A DNA stretch of 64,000 nucleotides from Paenibacillus macerans (GCF_900454495.1 NZ_UGSI01000001.1:2418001-2482000), one strand, 5' to 3'; shown: positions 39,070 through 48,718, numbered from the stretch's first letter. Notes: generated from the letters alone by a model not told the origin. Numbers and translations: made by a program.

Positions 39070-39918
39070 CTATTCTTGCAGATAAGAGATCGGCTTATTT
39101 ACAGGCACCTTTGTGCCGCCGAACTCCTGCTCAATATATTTCTGCGTATCCTCGTTGTGATACAACTCACCTAATTTCAGAATGCCTGGATCATTCTGCT
39201 TATCGGAAGTAGTCGCCAGCACATTGATGCTGTTCTTCGTATCTACGGAAATTTCCTCATGGAACAAAGAGTCCTTCAGGACATTCAATCCGCCTTCCAG
39301 AGCAATCGTATTGCCGATCAGTACCAGATCGACGTCTTGAATCACCCGCGGGCCGGTCGTATCGTCGATCAGCTTGAACTTCAGATTTTTAGGATTCTCG
39401 ACAATATCGTTAACCGTACCTGTCCCCAAATTAAAATCATCCTTCAATTTGATCAGCCCGGCAGCCTGCAGCAGGCTTAAGCCTCTGGCCGTATTGGCCG
39501 GGTTATCTGCCAGGGCGACGAGGGCGCCGTCCGGAACCTCCTTAATATCCTTGATCTTCTGTGAATAGATGCCCATCGGTTCAAGATATGTGGTCGCTGT
39601 TGCTACCAGATTGGCATTGCTTTCTTTATTATAGTTGACGAGATAAGCCCAGGATTGAAAAGCGTTCACATCGACTTCGCCTTCCTTGGTAGCGTTGTTC
39701 AACTCAACGCCGCCATTGATCTCCTTGACTTCAATATTAAGCTTGGCATCCTTAGCCGCTTGTGATTGCGCGATATGCTTCCAAATCTGAGCATCGGAAC
39801 CCTGTGAACCAATAACAATCTTCTCGCCATCGCCCGATGAGTTGCCGCCGCAGCCCGCAGTCGTCAGTATCAATACCAATCCGAGTGCTAGTCCGCCCCA
39901 TAGTTTACTTTTTCTCAT
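39070..39918 (-). CDS. metQ: Methionine ABC transporter lipoprotein
   Basis: A 282-residue NlpA/MetQ lipoprotein with a signal ending TTAGCG (lipidated Cys). KIVIGSQGSDAQIWKHIAQS, VDVNAFQSWAYLVNYN and IALADNPANTARGLSLLQAAGL-like segments are family hallmarks that line the D/L-methionine pocket. It delivers methionine to MetNI, encoded upstream in the same operon, and lies 9 bp before mtnN. Confidence 0.93.
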   Translation of the reverse strand: MRKSKLWGGLALGLVLILTTAGCGGNSSGDGEKIVIGSQGSDAQIWKHIAQSQAAKDAKLNIEVKEINGGVELNNATKEGEVDVNAFQSWAYLVNYNKESNANLVATATTYLEPMGIYSQKIKDIKEVPDGALVALADNPANTARGLSLLQAAGLIKLKDDFNLGTGTVNDIVENPKNLKFKLIDDTTGPRVIQDVDLVLIGNTIALEGGLNVLKDSLFHEEISVDTKNSINVLATTSDKQNDPGILKLGELYHNEDTQKYIEQEFGGTKVPVNKPISYLQE

Positions 39919-39956
39919 ATAATCTTCTCCCCTTTATATCTGGATGCAAATTTCTC

Positions 39957-40727
39957 CTAATGCATGGTCATACCGCCAGTTACATTGATGGCTTGCCCTG
40001 TCATATACGAAGACAAGGGACTGGCCAAAAAAAGAGCGACGTTGGCAACATCCCTGACCTCGGCCGTTCTGCCCAGCGGAATTTGGGAACAGTCCTCCGC
40101 ATAGATCTCCTCGGCCGTCATGCCGCGGATTAATCCGCCTTCGATGCGCTCCCGATGCTTCATTGGCGTCTCCACAATACCCGGACATATCGCATTGACG
40201 AGTATGTTATGCCGCGCCAGTTCAATCGCCATCACCTTGGTTAATCCAAGCACCGCATGCTTCGATGCGCAATATCCGCCCATAGCCCGGTAGCCGTTCT
40301 TGCCGGCCTGCGAAGCCATTTGGATAATTCTGCCCGGCTTTCCGGCATCGACCATCGCTTTCGCAAATATTTTCGATACCAGGTATAACCCCGTAGAATT
40401 AATGGAGAATACCTTCTCCCAATCCTCCAGCTTGCTGTCAATCACGTAATCCATCGTGGAAGTGCCAGCGCAATTCACGACGATATCCGGAATCCCCGCC
40501 TGTTCCAACACAATATTTGACCAGCGATAGATATCCTCCGATCGGGACAAATCCAATCTGGACTCAAACAACTGCCCGTTAACTTCTTTATAATCCCCTT
40601 CATGAGCGAGATCGGCAGAAATGACCCTGGCCCCGCTCTGCAGTAAAATTTGTACGATGCCTTGTCCAATGCCTGAATTGCCGCCGGTTACAACCGCCGT
40701 TTGAGGCGATAAATCCAAAGTAATCAT
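39957..40727 (-). CDS. Short-chain dehydrogenase/reductase in the methionine operon
   Basis: A 256-residue classical SDR: cofactor motif TGGNSGIGQGI, NCAG, catalytic Ser in QMASQAGKNG and YCASK (Tyr/Lys). The acidic residue after the second strand (ISADLAHEG) suggests NAD. The substrate is unknown. It begins 5 bp after luxS and is followed by metQ, so it belongs to the operon; an SDR is not part of the standard activated methyl cycle. A possible role in processing the DPD/ribose side product is speculation. Confidence 0.85.
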   Translation of the reverse strand: MITLDLSPQTAVVTGGNSGIGQGIVQILLQSGARVISADLAHEGDYKEVNGQLFESRLDLSRSEDIYRWSNIVLEQAGIPDIVVNCAGTSTMDYVIDSKLEDWEKVFSINSTGLYLVSKIFAKAMVDAGKPGRIIQMASQAGKNGYRAMGGYCASKHAVLGLTKVMAIELARHNILVNAICPGIVETPMKHRERIEGGLIRGMTAEEIYAEDCSQIPLGRTAEVRDVANVALFLASPLSSYMTGQAINVTGGMTMH

Positions 40728-40732
40728 GGCGA

Positions 40733-41194
40733 TTACAATACTCTTTCAAAAGGATCTCTGCTGATTCCGGATTGCAATACGATCTTCGCGTATTCTTGAG
40801 CAGAGAACAGGGAATGATCCTTGTAATTGCCGCATTCCAGCGCTGAGACAGCCGGAACCTCGGTTGTTTCCAGCACGCGCTTCAGCGTTCGTTCCAATGC
40901 GGATGCGATCTCTTCGGGATCATGCTCATTCCAGAGAATCAGATAATATCCGGTTCTGCATCCCATCGGAGAAATATCGATGATGCCTTGAATCTCGTCT
41001 CTCATATAGGTAGCGAGCAGATGCTCAAGGGTATGAAGTGCTGCCGTCGGAATAGCGTCTTTATTCGGCTGCAGGAAGCGAAGATCATATTTTTGCACAG
41101 TGCTGCCTTTTTCGTCATGCTCAAGCCCTGCCGCCCTGACATAAGGAGCCTTTACGATCGTGTGGTCCAATTGGAAGCTTTCTACTTTTGCCAT
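40733..41194 (-). CDS. luxS: S-ribosylhomocysteine lyase (AI-2 synthase)
   Basis: A 153-residue LuxS. The metal-binding HTLEHL (His54, Glu57, His58) and the second-site Cys in ALECGNYKDH are present, as is the RTGYYL region with the catalytic Cys (MGCRTG). It splits S-ribosylhomocysteine to homocysteine and DPD, the precursor of AI-2. It sits in an operon with methionine import and mtnN, consistent with a metabolic recycling role. Confidence 0.97.
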   Translation of the reverse strand: MAKVESFQLDHTIVKAPYVRAAGLEHDEKGSTVQKYDLRFLQPNKDAIPTAALHTLEHLLATYMRDEIQGIIDISPMGCRTGYYLILWNEHDPEEIASALERTLKRVLETTEVPAVSALECGNYKDHSLFSAQEYAKIVLQSGISRDPFERVL

Positions 41195-41290
41195 TGTTTT
41201 TCAGTCCTTTTTATAATGTTGTATATTTGACCGGTACCCGCCCAGAGATTAGAGGCAGTATCCCGCGCAAACCCTAGTAATACCCCGATG

Positions 41291-41971
41291 TCAATGCGTC
41301 GTCTTCTTGGTGAAATAATCCCCGATGAATTGGCACACGAACACCAGAATCAAGATCAGAATCGTAGCTACAAGTGTAATATCCGTCTGGAATCGGTTGT
41401 ACCCCTTATTGATAGCCAAACTACCCAAGCCGCCCGAGCCGATGGCCCCAGCCATCGTGGTCAGTCCGATCAGGTTAATGATCGTCACCGAGGAGGCCCT
41501 GATAATCGCAGACAAGCCTTCTTTCAGGTACACGCGGAAAATAATCTCAAGCGGCCCCAACCCCATTGACTGAGCTGCTTCAATAATCCCGGAATCAACT
41601 TCCACTAACGCATTCTGTATTTGCCGGGCATAGAAAGGCACGATGCCGATGACCAGGGGCACGATCGCCGCATTCATGCCGATCGATGTGCCTGTAATAA
41701 GACGGGTAAGCGGCACGACAACAGCGATAAGAATGATGAAGGGAATGGATCTGAACAAGTTAATGAGTTTCTCCAACACACTATAAACCAGCCTGTTCTC
41801 GAGAATCCCTCCCCTGTCCGCCACAACCAGGGTGACGCCAAACAATATTCCAAATAACACGGAAAATAACGAGGTAACGACCACCATATAAATCGTCTCA
41901 TAGGTGCTTAGCAGGATGTCCTCTCTTAAATTCCAGATGTTAGGGAAATATTTCGTAAAAAACTCATTCAT
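41291..41971 (-). CDS. metI: Methionine ABC transporter permease
   Basis: A 226-residue MetI permease with about five helices and the ATPase-contacting EAA loop ([25 protein letters not shown]). The start overlaps the metN stop by four bases (ATGA). It pairs with MetN and MetQ for methionine uptake. Confidence 0.93.
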   Translation of the reverse strand: MNEFFTKYFPNIWNLREDILLSTYETIYMVVVTSLFSVLFGILFGVTLVVADRGGILENRLVYSVLEKLINLFRSIPFIILIAVVVPLTRLITGTSIGMNAAIVPLVIGIVPFYARQIQNALVEVDSGIIEAAQSMGLGPLEIIFRVYLKEGLSAIIRASSVTIINLIGLTTMAGAIGSGGLGSLAINKGYNRFQTDITLVATILILILVFVCQFIGDYFTKKTTH

Positions 41972-43035
41972 GCTGGATCACCCACCTTACTATTCTGAAG
42001 AAGCCGGGAATTGATAACTTCAACGTCTACCCGAGCCGACTGCAAGTAGCGCAAAGCTTCCTCCAGATCACTGGTAGAGCCGGACATCACTACGATCAGA
42101 TTGCCAATAGGCGTCTGCTGTAAGATCTCCGCATTCGCGAATAAAATATTCGTCTTAACCCGGTAACGGGCAGTAAGCTCGGAGATAACCGGTTCACTTG
42201 TACTATCGCCGATATAAGAAATCTTGCACAGCATATCGTTATCCTTCAGATGAAGGAGTGAAGGATGCAACGTGAGCTTGTCCAGCATCTGCTCAATATG
42301 AGTAGCCGTATTAATGAAATCACGGGTCAACGTATTTTGCGGACGGCTAAAGATCGAGACGATATCGCCCTGCTCGATAATCCGCCCGGCTTCCATAACG
42401 GCAACCTTATTGCAGATCTCTTTCACGACCTGCATTTCATGCGTAATAATGACAATAGTCAGTCCCAGCGTTTGATTTAAATTTTTCAGCAATTCCAGAA
42501 TGGATAGCGTCGTCTTCGGGTCCAAGGCACTGGTCGCTTCATCGCACAGCAATATTTCCGGATCATTCGCCAGCGCTCTGGCTATAGCTACCCTTTGCTT
42601 CTGCCCCCCTGACAATTGTGAAGGATAAGCATTCAGTTTATCCGATAAGCCTACCAGCTCTAGCAATTGTTTAACCTTCCGGTCCCTTTCACGCTTCGAG
42701 AGCTTGGAACTCTTCAAGGGAAAGTCCACATTGTCATAGATTGTTCTGGAGTTCATCAGATGAAAATGCTGAAAGATCATCCCGATCCGCTTCCTGGCCA
42801 AGCGCAAATCCTTAGGCTGCAAAGCCAGAAAATCCTGCCCATTTACTACCACACTTCCCGCCTTAGGCCGCTGCAGCAGATTAATCACACGAACCAGCGT
42901 GCTCTTCCCGGCCCCACTGTAGCCGACAATGCCGTATACGTCTCCCGCGTCAACCTGCAAGCTGATATCCTGAACGGCTGTAACCGGTTGTGACCCAGTT
43001 TCAAAGGTAACTTGAATATTGGATAAAGTAATCAT
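41968..43035 (-). CDS. metN: Methionine ABC transporter ATPase
   Basis: A 355-residue ATPase: Walker [10 protein letters not shown], signature [12 protein letters not shown], Walker [13 protein letters not shown], switch His in VIITHEM, then a C-terminal NIL regulatory domain (about 265-340) that binds methionine and causes trans-inhibition. ATG 43035 has AAAGGG 9 nt upstream; the TTG three codons earlier is less likely. It is the first gene of the operon. I see no S-box SAM riboswitch in the roughly 100-nt leader, and a MITE-like element ends the leader at 43139. Confidence 0.93.
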   Translation of the reverse strand: MITLSNIQVTFETGSQPVTAVQDISLQVDAGDVYGIVGYSGAGKSTLVRVINLLQRPKAGSVVVNGQDFLALQPKDLRLARKRIGMIFQHFHLMNSRTIYDNVDFPLKSSKLSKRERDRKVKQLLELVGLSDKLNAYPSQLSGGQKQRVAIARALANDPEILLCDEATSALDPKTTLSILELLKNLNQTLGLTIVIITHEMQVVKEICNKVAVMEAGRIIEQGDIVSIFSRPQNTLTRDFINTATHIEQMLDKLTLHPSLLHLKDNDMLCKISYIGDSTSEPVISELTARYRVKTNILFANAEILQQTPIGNLIVVMSGSTSDLEEALRYLQSARVDVEVINSRLLQNSKVGDPA

Positions 43036-43138
43036 GATGCCCAACCCTTTCTAAACTTCTACACTACGACTGTTCCGGAAAATTTATTTCTGTCATTTTA
43101 CATCAGTTTACTCGGAATTGCTACAAAATTTTTTTCCC

Positions 43139-43568
43139 TATTTATGGCTCAACCTAATAATTGGCGCTTGACAGTCAAGCCGGGAACCGATCATGGCAAG
43201 AAATATCGGCAGATCAACATCTGCTGTCCGGACGCTTTGCACGATTATCCCGTTTGATCCGGAAGCAGAAAGGAAGATAAATTCAGGAGAAGAAAATAGG
43301 CTTGGGAGCAGCAGACATGTTCGAGATCGTTAGACAGGTTTGTGAGATAGAGGTTTAAGAGAATGAGGTTTAAGAGAAGTGAAGCAGACCTGACGGGAGG
43401 AATGGGGCAAGACACCGAAAAAAATGAAAGGACCGTGATTAGCCACCACCCTCTCCCCCCCTGAACAAAAGCGATAATCGTGCAATGCAGCATGCAAGGA
43501 TACCAAGACACGAACACTATCATAATTTATTTTGTCAAGCACTGATCTCGGTTTTGAGCCCTATTTAT
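43139..43568. mobile_element. MITE-like element 2 upstream of metN
   Basis: About 430 bp with GGCTCAA terminal inverted repeats (TATTTATGGCTCAA left, TTGAGCCCTATTTA right). The arms, about 110 bp each, are related to each other in inverse orientation: both hold GCTTGACA near the end and GCACGATTATCSCNTTTG further in. The left arm matches element 1 (36480) closely. The centre has small open frames with no recognisable product. Confidence 0.65.
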
Positions 43569-43578
43569 TGTCAAACAT

Positions 43579-44652
43579 TCAAATAGAAGATCGTTTTCGG
43601 ACAAGAACACTGGCTTGATCGATGGTTTGTTTAACAATTGAAGCGGCAGTTTGGCCGCTTGCTAACCGAAGGCCCTGACCCGCCCAAAGTGACATATACT
43701 CGGGGTTGTTCGCTTTTGCAGCCGCCTGGCGAATGTCCCGGGTCATCGCGTTTTGAATAGGGTAAGCCGGGATGGTTCCCGGGTACTGATGCATGTCAAT
43801 CATAAATTGGGTTTGAATGCCTCTTGAAGCTTTTCCGGAGTATGCACGCGTAATTTCCGTGGAGTCCTCGTTTGTCGAGAGGATTTTCTGTTTGTACGTT
43901 TCGTGGGCTCCGCTCTCGGGGCAGGCCAGAAACGCCGTGCCCATCTGTACGGCTGAAGCTCCTAATATAAGGCTTGCTGCAAGTCCCCGCCCATCCATGA
44001 TTCCCCCCGCTGCGATGACCGGGATCGACACATGGTCAACGATCTGCGGAACAATAGTCATCGTGCCGATCAAAGCATGAGAAGGGTCTTTCGTGAAGGT
44101 CCCCCTATGCCCGCCTGCTTCGCTCCCCTGAGCCACAATGGCATCTGCGCCGGCTGCTTCCAATTGCTTGGCTTCATCAACCGTTGTTGCCGTTCCAATG
44201 ATGAATATTCCATGCTGTTTTATGGTTTGGATCACGTCTTGAGAGGGTATGCCAAACGTGAAGCTAAATACGGGTACACGCTCCTCCAAAAGTACCTGTA
44301 CCTGTTCCTCAAATGATTCTGAAAACTTCATAAGCGATGGATTTTGAGCCGTGCCAAGTTCGATGCGGTATTTATTCAGATAATCCGTCATCCGGTAAAT
44401 TGCTTCTTCCGACTCTTCCGCTTGCTCAGGCACAAACAAATTTACTCCGAAAGGCCGGTCCGTTCGCTGCTTGATTTTTTGGATCTCGCTCCGGAGTTGC
44501 TCCGGCGTTAAGTATCCGCCCCCCAGATTGCCCAGCCCGCCGGCATTTGAAACAGCCGCAACTAATTCGGGTGTCGAAACGCCACCGGCCATCGGCGCTT
44601 GAAAAATCGGGTAGCGAATTTTAAGCGTACGCGTCAAATCAGTTTCAAGCAC
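43579..44652 (-). CDS. Nitronate monooxygenase (2-nitropropane dioxygenase family)
   Basis: A 357-residue FMN-dependent TIM-barrel enzyme. FQAPMAGGVSTPELVAAVSNAGGLG at the N-terminus, AQGSEAGGHRGTF (with the His of the NMO family) and PVIAAGGIMDGRGLAASLILGASAVQMGTAF for FMN phosphate binding are visible. It oxidises alkyl nitronates such as propionate-3-nitronate to keto acids. The start is GTG 44652, ten bases after AAGGAGG. It is transcribed alone. Confidence 0.9.
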   Translation of the reverse strand: MLETDLTRTLKIRYPIFQAPMAGGVSTPELVAAVSNAGGLGNLGGGYLTPEQLRSEIQKIKQRTDRPFGVNLFVPEQAEESEEAIYRMTDYLNKYRIELGTAQNPSLMKFSESFEEQVQVLLEERVPVFSFTFGIPSQDVIQTIKQHGIFIIGTATTVDEAKQLEAAGADAIVAQGSEAGGHRGTFTKDPSHALIGTMTIVPQIVDHVSIPVIAAGGIMDGRGLAASLILGASAVQMGTAFLACPESGAHETYKQKILSTNEDSTEITRAYSGKASRGIQTQFMIDMHQYPGTIPAYPIQNAMTRDIRQAAAKANNPEYMSLWAGQGLRLASGQTAASIVKQTIDQASVLVRKRSSI

Positions 44653-44752
44653 TTTTAAGGACCTCCTTTTATTGTAAAATCTCAGACTTTTAATTTTTTT
44701 CGTTAATCATCCATTCCATTTGTATCTGGTTCCAACGCAAATTGCCTACGAT

Positions 44753-45418
44753 CTAAATTAGCTCTTGATCAGGATGAATACGAGTTTGGTTTAAATTTCC
44801 CATCGCCGCTTTTTGACTTGAAATAACTGCACCAATTAGCAATATTATAGCGGCAGCAACAAGCACCAATGTGGCCAAAAGAAGCGATAGGCTGTAGCTA
44901 TGCGTCACTTCCAACACGATTCCGGCTCCGATGGGACCGAGTATTTGCCCGATACCAAAAAAGCCCGTCATCAAAGCAATGGCTCTATTCCCACTGGATG
45001 GTCTAGACATACGAGCCGCGGCGAGAGCAAGCATGGAAATGCCCATAAACGTGCCGCCAAAAAGGATAGACCCTAACGTTACGCCGAATATATTGGGAAG
45101 CCATACCGGCAGTATGACCCCAACGGCCTGAAGGACAAGCGCAATAATCAACGGTTTGATGTAATCGGCTTTACTTGCCAACCAGGACCAGAACACGGTT
45201 GATGGTACCGCCGCTATCCCAACGATAATCCAGCTATAGTCGGCAAAACTTGACACTTGAGGCATTTGCTTAACCATGGCTACAAGAAACGTCGCGCTTA
45301 CTATATAACCCAACCCCTCGAGCCCATAAGCAACAAGAAGCCAGGCGAAGATAGCTGGATTTTCCGCTGATAAACTCGGGGATTCAGCATTTTGAACAAA
45401 ACTCGAGGATTGGTTGCA
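44753..45418 (-). pseudogene. C-terminal half of a YbfB/YjiJ-type MFS transporter
   Basis: From about 45400 the minus strand encodes the second half of an MFS protein (AWLLVAYGLEGLGYIVSATFLVAMV onward, about six helices) to the stop at 44753. Its N-terminal half is missing: the frame's first 25 residues are antisense to the LysR fragment. It faces that fragment as in a divergent regulator/transporter pair, so one deletion seems to have removed the 5' halves of both. Confidence 0.75.
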
Positions 45419-45683
45419 TTTGCAAGGAATTATTCCGGCTAAGATCATGGAGTTCGGAACATTGGAAGGCATCCTTGGATGTATTCATGCGGGTCTCGGG
45501 GTATCCCTGTTACCTCGCTCGGTGGTTGAAAGAGCCATGGTCCAATATAACTTGCGCATTCATCAGATTTCGGATAAATCCTATTTAACACCAACTCTAT
45601 TCATACGCCGTAAAGATACTTATGAAACTGCAGCTATGTCCGAATTTATCCGGATTTCAAGACAGAGGTTCAACTCCCCCTGA
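45418..45683 (+). pseudogene. C-terminal fragment of a LysR-type regulator
   Basis: GIIPAKIMEFGTLEGILGCI followed by HAGLGVSLLPRSVVERAM is the standard end of a LysR effector-binding domain; the DNA-binding domain is gone. It is joined head-to-head with the MFS fragment at about 45410 and overlaps the yqkB-like stop tail-to-tail by 14 bp. Confidence 0.75.
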
Positions 45684-45993
45684 CGTCTTTAATCCTGATG
45701 TTGGCACTGTATAATGCCGAATCACTGGTCACCTTGAACGACGGATATGCTCGATCCGCTTCCAGCTTCAATGTATTGTCAAACAAGCTCTCCTGCTGCT
45801 TGTCGATCAGAAAAGTAAACTGTTTTACCGTAATCGTAATATCGGTTTCAAGCGGTTTCTCAAGAATGTGGATGACCAACACCCCATTGCACCCGCAATC
45901 CTCGGTATCATAAAAAAGCTTAAAAAAACCGGGACGTCCTGCCAAACTTTCCGCTAGTTTTTCTTCCGTGTAGGCATCAATTGAAATGATCAC
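45670..45993 (-). CDS. YqkB/HesB-like iron-sulfur biosynthesis family protein
   Basis: A 107-residue single-domain protein of the HesB/YqkB group: FFKLFYDTEDCGCNGVLVIHIL holds the CxC-type pair, and the C-terminal half is beta-rich. It lacks the third C-terminal cysteine typical of true A-type scaffold proteins, so iron-sulfur transfer is uncertain. The GTG at 45993 is preferred because GGAGGG lies 7 nt upstream; an ATG at 46008 has no ribosome site. Confidence 0.75.
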   Translation of the reverse strand: MIISIDAYTEEKLAESLAGRPGFFKLFYDTEDCGCNGVLVIHILEKPLETDITITVKQFTFLIDKQQESLFDNTLKLEADRAYPSFKVTSDSALYSANIRIKDVRGS

Positions 45994-46122
45994 CTTCAGT
46001 CCCTCCATCCGTCTTCAATTTTTTGGTTCAGTAGCTTTAACGGTGTTTTTACATTATAACACGACCTCGGTTGCTTACAGCTTGAAAAGCGTTGATTAAA
46101 GTGAGCTTATAAGTATTAATAT

Positions 46123-46158
46123 AAAAAACCCATGACTACAAAATTCAGCCATGGGTTT
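46123..46158 (-). terminator. Terminator of the cell-wall enzyme gene
   Basis: AACCCATG pairs with CATGGGTT; on the minus strand it is followed by TTTTTTATA. About 70 bp downstream of the stop at 46230. Confidence 0.75.
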
Positions 46159-46229
46159 AAATTTATCGGTGTACTAATCAAAGACATTCGTTGTTTTCGC
46201 GTCGCGATTCAGGCCAGGGAGACGATCTC

Positions 46230-48290
46230 TTAGAAGTTGCTTGCCGTCGTTTCCAATTCCGTCATCATCCCAACAATTTCGATGCCATAAGTGGGGCTGG
46301 TCGCCCATGATCCGCCTAATGCTTCCACCGTAACGACCTGCCCCAACAAACCTGGAAAGTGCCTTGGATCGGGTGTATACGCTTTAGGATAACCTGGAGC
46401 GCCTGCGTACAGGGCCAAGTGATCAATCTGCGCCTGAACCCCTTCCTGCCAACTGAAAAAGCGCTGATGTGCCAGATGATCCGTGTCGGAGCCGCCTACC
46501 TGCGTTTTTAAGCCGGCCGGATTATTAAACGTTTCATCCAATAAGCCGCCAAATTTTCCAAAGCCCGTTTCCTTTGCAGCCTGGCAGTACACCACAACCG
46601 GATCGACGCCCGCTTCGAGCGCCTCCTCCCAGACAATATCCGCTAGATCTATGAACACGTCCGTCGCTCCCTTGGCCCTTGCCCATGCTTTGGCTTGCTC
46701 GACAGTAGCCCTTGGAGCGGACAATATGTAAGTATCGCCGGACGTGGTCCAATCCTCGGCATTGTCTTCTGGCGGTGCAGCGTTGCCTTCTAGCGGTGCG
46801 GTGTAATCTTCTGCCGGTTTGGCGGTGTCTTCTGGCGGTTTGGCGATGTCTTCTACCGGCTTCTTGTAAGACAGTGTAACGGTATCGTCGGCGGAGCTCC
46901 ACGTAATATCCATTCCGGCAAGTTCACTCAAAAATCGTAAAGGGACATAGGTTCTTCCCTGAAGTAACATCGCGCTAGTATCCATACTTATTGGCATCCC
47001 GTTGACAACAGCGGAGTTGTCGCCGATTTTCAATTCGACATTCACATCGCCTTTGGATAAAATAAGCGTTTTTTGAGTCACGCTTCCCTCCCATTTCACG
47101 TAAAAGCTCAGGGATTCTGCCATAAACCTGACGGGCACCTGTATTCTGCTGTTTGCATCCATATACGGTTTTGCATCCGGAAAATTAACTTCCGAGCCAT
47201 TGTAAATCAAACGGATGTTGCGTTGGGTAGCGCTATTCGCCTCATCAAGTTGAGGCGTATCGCCAGAAGCATCCGACTTGACGCTTAAATAGCCGGCGCT
47301 TGCCCAACCCGTCCGTCCATCCGGCAACTTGACATGGAACCAATCCCCTTCATTGGCCAAAAGGGTGACTTGCGAGCCCTCAGGAATTTTGGCGATTACC
47401 TCATACTGCAAGCCGCCGCCGTTTCTAATGTTTAAACTGTCAACAGTAACCGTAGCTATTTTGCCGGTATCCTGCAAAGCCTGCGATTTTGCGGCGTCGG
47501 CGGCGTCGGCGGCGTTGGCGGCGTTGGCAGCGTCGGCGGCGTCGGCGGCGTCCGTAGAGCCGCTGGAAGCTTTGGATCCTCCCAGATTGTCAGGCAAACC
47601 GTTAAGTTCGGCCATCGTAACAAAAGTGTAGCCTTTCGACCGGTAGTAATCAATAATTTGGGGAAGCGCCTTGACCGTCTTATCCCGTTTTCCTCCCCCG
47701 GAATGCATCAGCACGGTGATCTTGTTACTGGAGTTGGACTTCACCGCTTTGAGAATATCGGCAACGGAGCTGTCCGCCGCCCAGTCCCGGGTATCTATAT
47801 TCCACAGCGCCTCGGCATGTCCCAACGCCTTAATTTCTCCCTTCACCCGAGCCGATGTCGCCCCATAGGGAGGGCGCATCATGGTCGGTGCAGCGCCGGT
47901 AATCTCGCGAATCGCATTATCCGTCTTTACAATTTCTTGGCGGGCCTTCTCTTTGCTTAGCTTGGTTAATTCAGAATGACTCCACGAATGATTGCCCAGA
48001 GCATGACCTTCTTGTACGATGCGTTTCATAACATCGGGATACTGCTTAACCCTGTCTCCTACTACAAAAAACGTGCCCTTTACTTTGTGTTCCTTCAAAA
48101 TATCAAGCACCTTATCGGTATATTTTTTGTCCGGTCCATCATCAAAGGTTAACGCCACCATTTTATTGGCTTTGGTCCCCTTTGAGGAGGCCGCCGCCGC
48201 GTAATCGGCTCCGGCTGTAAAAACCAAGGCCAGCGCCATTACGGTAAACACAACAAGTCTGAACCAATGATGCCTTTGCTTCATTTCCAT
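46230..48290 (-). CDS. Modular cell-wall enzyme: NodB deacetylase, SH3, copper-amine-oxidase-like and glucosaminidase domains
   Basis: A 686-residue secreted protein. Signal peptide about 1-33; NodB polysaccharide deacetylase (about 43-235) with TFDDGPD, metal-binding NHSWSH, RPPYGAT and LMHSGG; an Ala-Asp/Asn repeat linker; bacterial SH3 domain (about 280-345, LNIRNGGGLQYEVIAKIPEGS); copper-amine-oxidase N-terminal-like domain (about 360-475, VPVRFMAESL and YVPLRFLSELAG); a PEDxAKP repeat linker; and a C-terminal glucosaminidase-type domain (about 525-680) with AAKETGFGKFGG and NPAGLK. It probably deacetylates and cleaves peptidoglycan. Combining the two enzymes in one chain is unusual. Transcribed alone. 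Confidence 0.85.
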   Translation of the reverse strand: MEMKQRHHWFRLVVFTVMALALVFTAGADYAAAASSKGTKANKMVALTFDDGPDKKYTDKVLDILKEHKVKGTFFVVGDRVKQYPDVMKRIVQEGHALGNHSWSHSELTKLSKEKARQEIVKTDNAIREITGAAPTMMRPPYGATSARVKGEIKALGHAEALWNIDTRDWAADSSVADILKAVKSNSSNKITVLMHSGGGKRDKTVKALPQIIDYYRSKGYTFVTMAELNGLPDNLGGSKASSGSTDAADAADAANAANAADAADAAKSQALQDTGKIATVTVDSLNIRNGGGLQYEVIAKIPEGSQVTLLANEGDWFHVKLPDGRTGWASAGYLSVKSDASGDTPQLDEANSATQRNIRLIYNGSEVNFPDAKPYMDANSRIQVPVRFMAESLSFYVKWEGSVTQKTLILSKGDVNVELKIGDNSAVVNGMPISMDTSAMLLQGRTYVPLRFLSELAGMDITWSSADDTVTLSYKKPVEDIAKPPEDTAKPAEDYTAPLEGNAAPPEDNAEDWTTSGDTYILSAPRATVEQAKAWARAKGATDVFIDLADIVWEEALEAGVDPVVVYCQAAKETGFGKFGGLLDETFNNPAGLKTQVGGSDTDHLAHQRFFSWQEGVQAQIDHLALYAGAPGYPKAYTPDPRHFPGLLGQVVTVEALGGSWATSPTYGIEIVGMMTELETTASNF
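46753..46865. repeat. Imperfect 24-bp coding repeats (PEDxAKP linker)
   Basis: Repeats of CTTCTGGCGG-type units encode PEDIAKP-PEDTAKP-AEDYTAP-LEGNAAP-PEDNAED, a Pro/Glu/Ala spacer between the copper-amine-oxidase-like and glucosaminidase domains. Confidence 0.6.
47494..47551. repeat. 9-bp tandem repeat encoding an Ala-Asp/Asn linker
   Basis: Seven imperfect GCGGCGTCG/GCGGCGTTG units encode DAADAADAANAANAADAADAA. Such a tract can change length by slippage in steps of three residues without frameshift. Confidence 0.75.
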
Positions 48291-48574
48291 TGACCTACTT
48301 TCAGCAATATTATTTTATGTACTAAAATAGTATATATAGTAATTGTATCAGAGTTTTAGAGAACTAGTAGCTAAATTGTAAAACATGAAATTGGAGCAAA
48401 TGAAAGACTATCATATAATCTATCATAATTGCAAATTAGACGCAGTATTCCGTACAAAAATAGAGCGCATTATTACAAGCACAAATTTATGGCGCTCCCG
48501 CATCCCATTAACGTACGATATTGTTGGATCAGTTCAGTACAAGTGGAGGAGCAGCACCTTACCAATTCCGAATA
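48291..48574. other. Promoter region of the cell-wall enzyme gene, no gene seen
   Basis: AT-rich sequence. A plus-strand frame at 48385-48633 has no ribosome site and runs into the tRNA terminator, so I do not call it. The minus strand holds the upstream region of the modular enzyme. Confidence 0.4.
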
Positions 48575-48617
48575 TGCAAAAAGCTCCTGAATCTCCACGA
48601 CGGGAAACCCAAGAGCT
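48575..48617 (-). terminator. Terminator of tRNA-Leu
   Basis: On the minus strand AGCTCTTG pairs with CAGGAGCT (one wobble), followed by TTTTTG, 18 bp after the tRNA 3' end. Confidence 0.75.
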
Positions 48618-48633
48618 CGTTTGTTTAAGCTGA

Positions 48634-48718
<85 letters not shown>

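Noticed and set aside
43036..43138. SAM riboswitch (S-box) or Met T-box upstream of metN
   Set aside because: The roughly 100-nt leader lacks the conserved S-box and T-box core sequences and has no terminator hairpin.
43245..43542. Two minus-strand frames of about 70-90 codons in element 2
   Set aside because: They lie inside the MITE-like repeat, lack ribosome sites and resemble no transposase I recognise.
48385..48633. Plus-strand frame of 82 codons beside tRNA-Leu
   Set aside because: No ribosome site, and its end overlaps the tRNA terminator.
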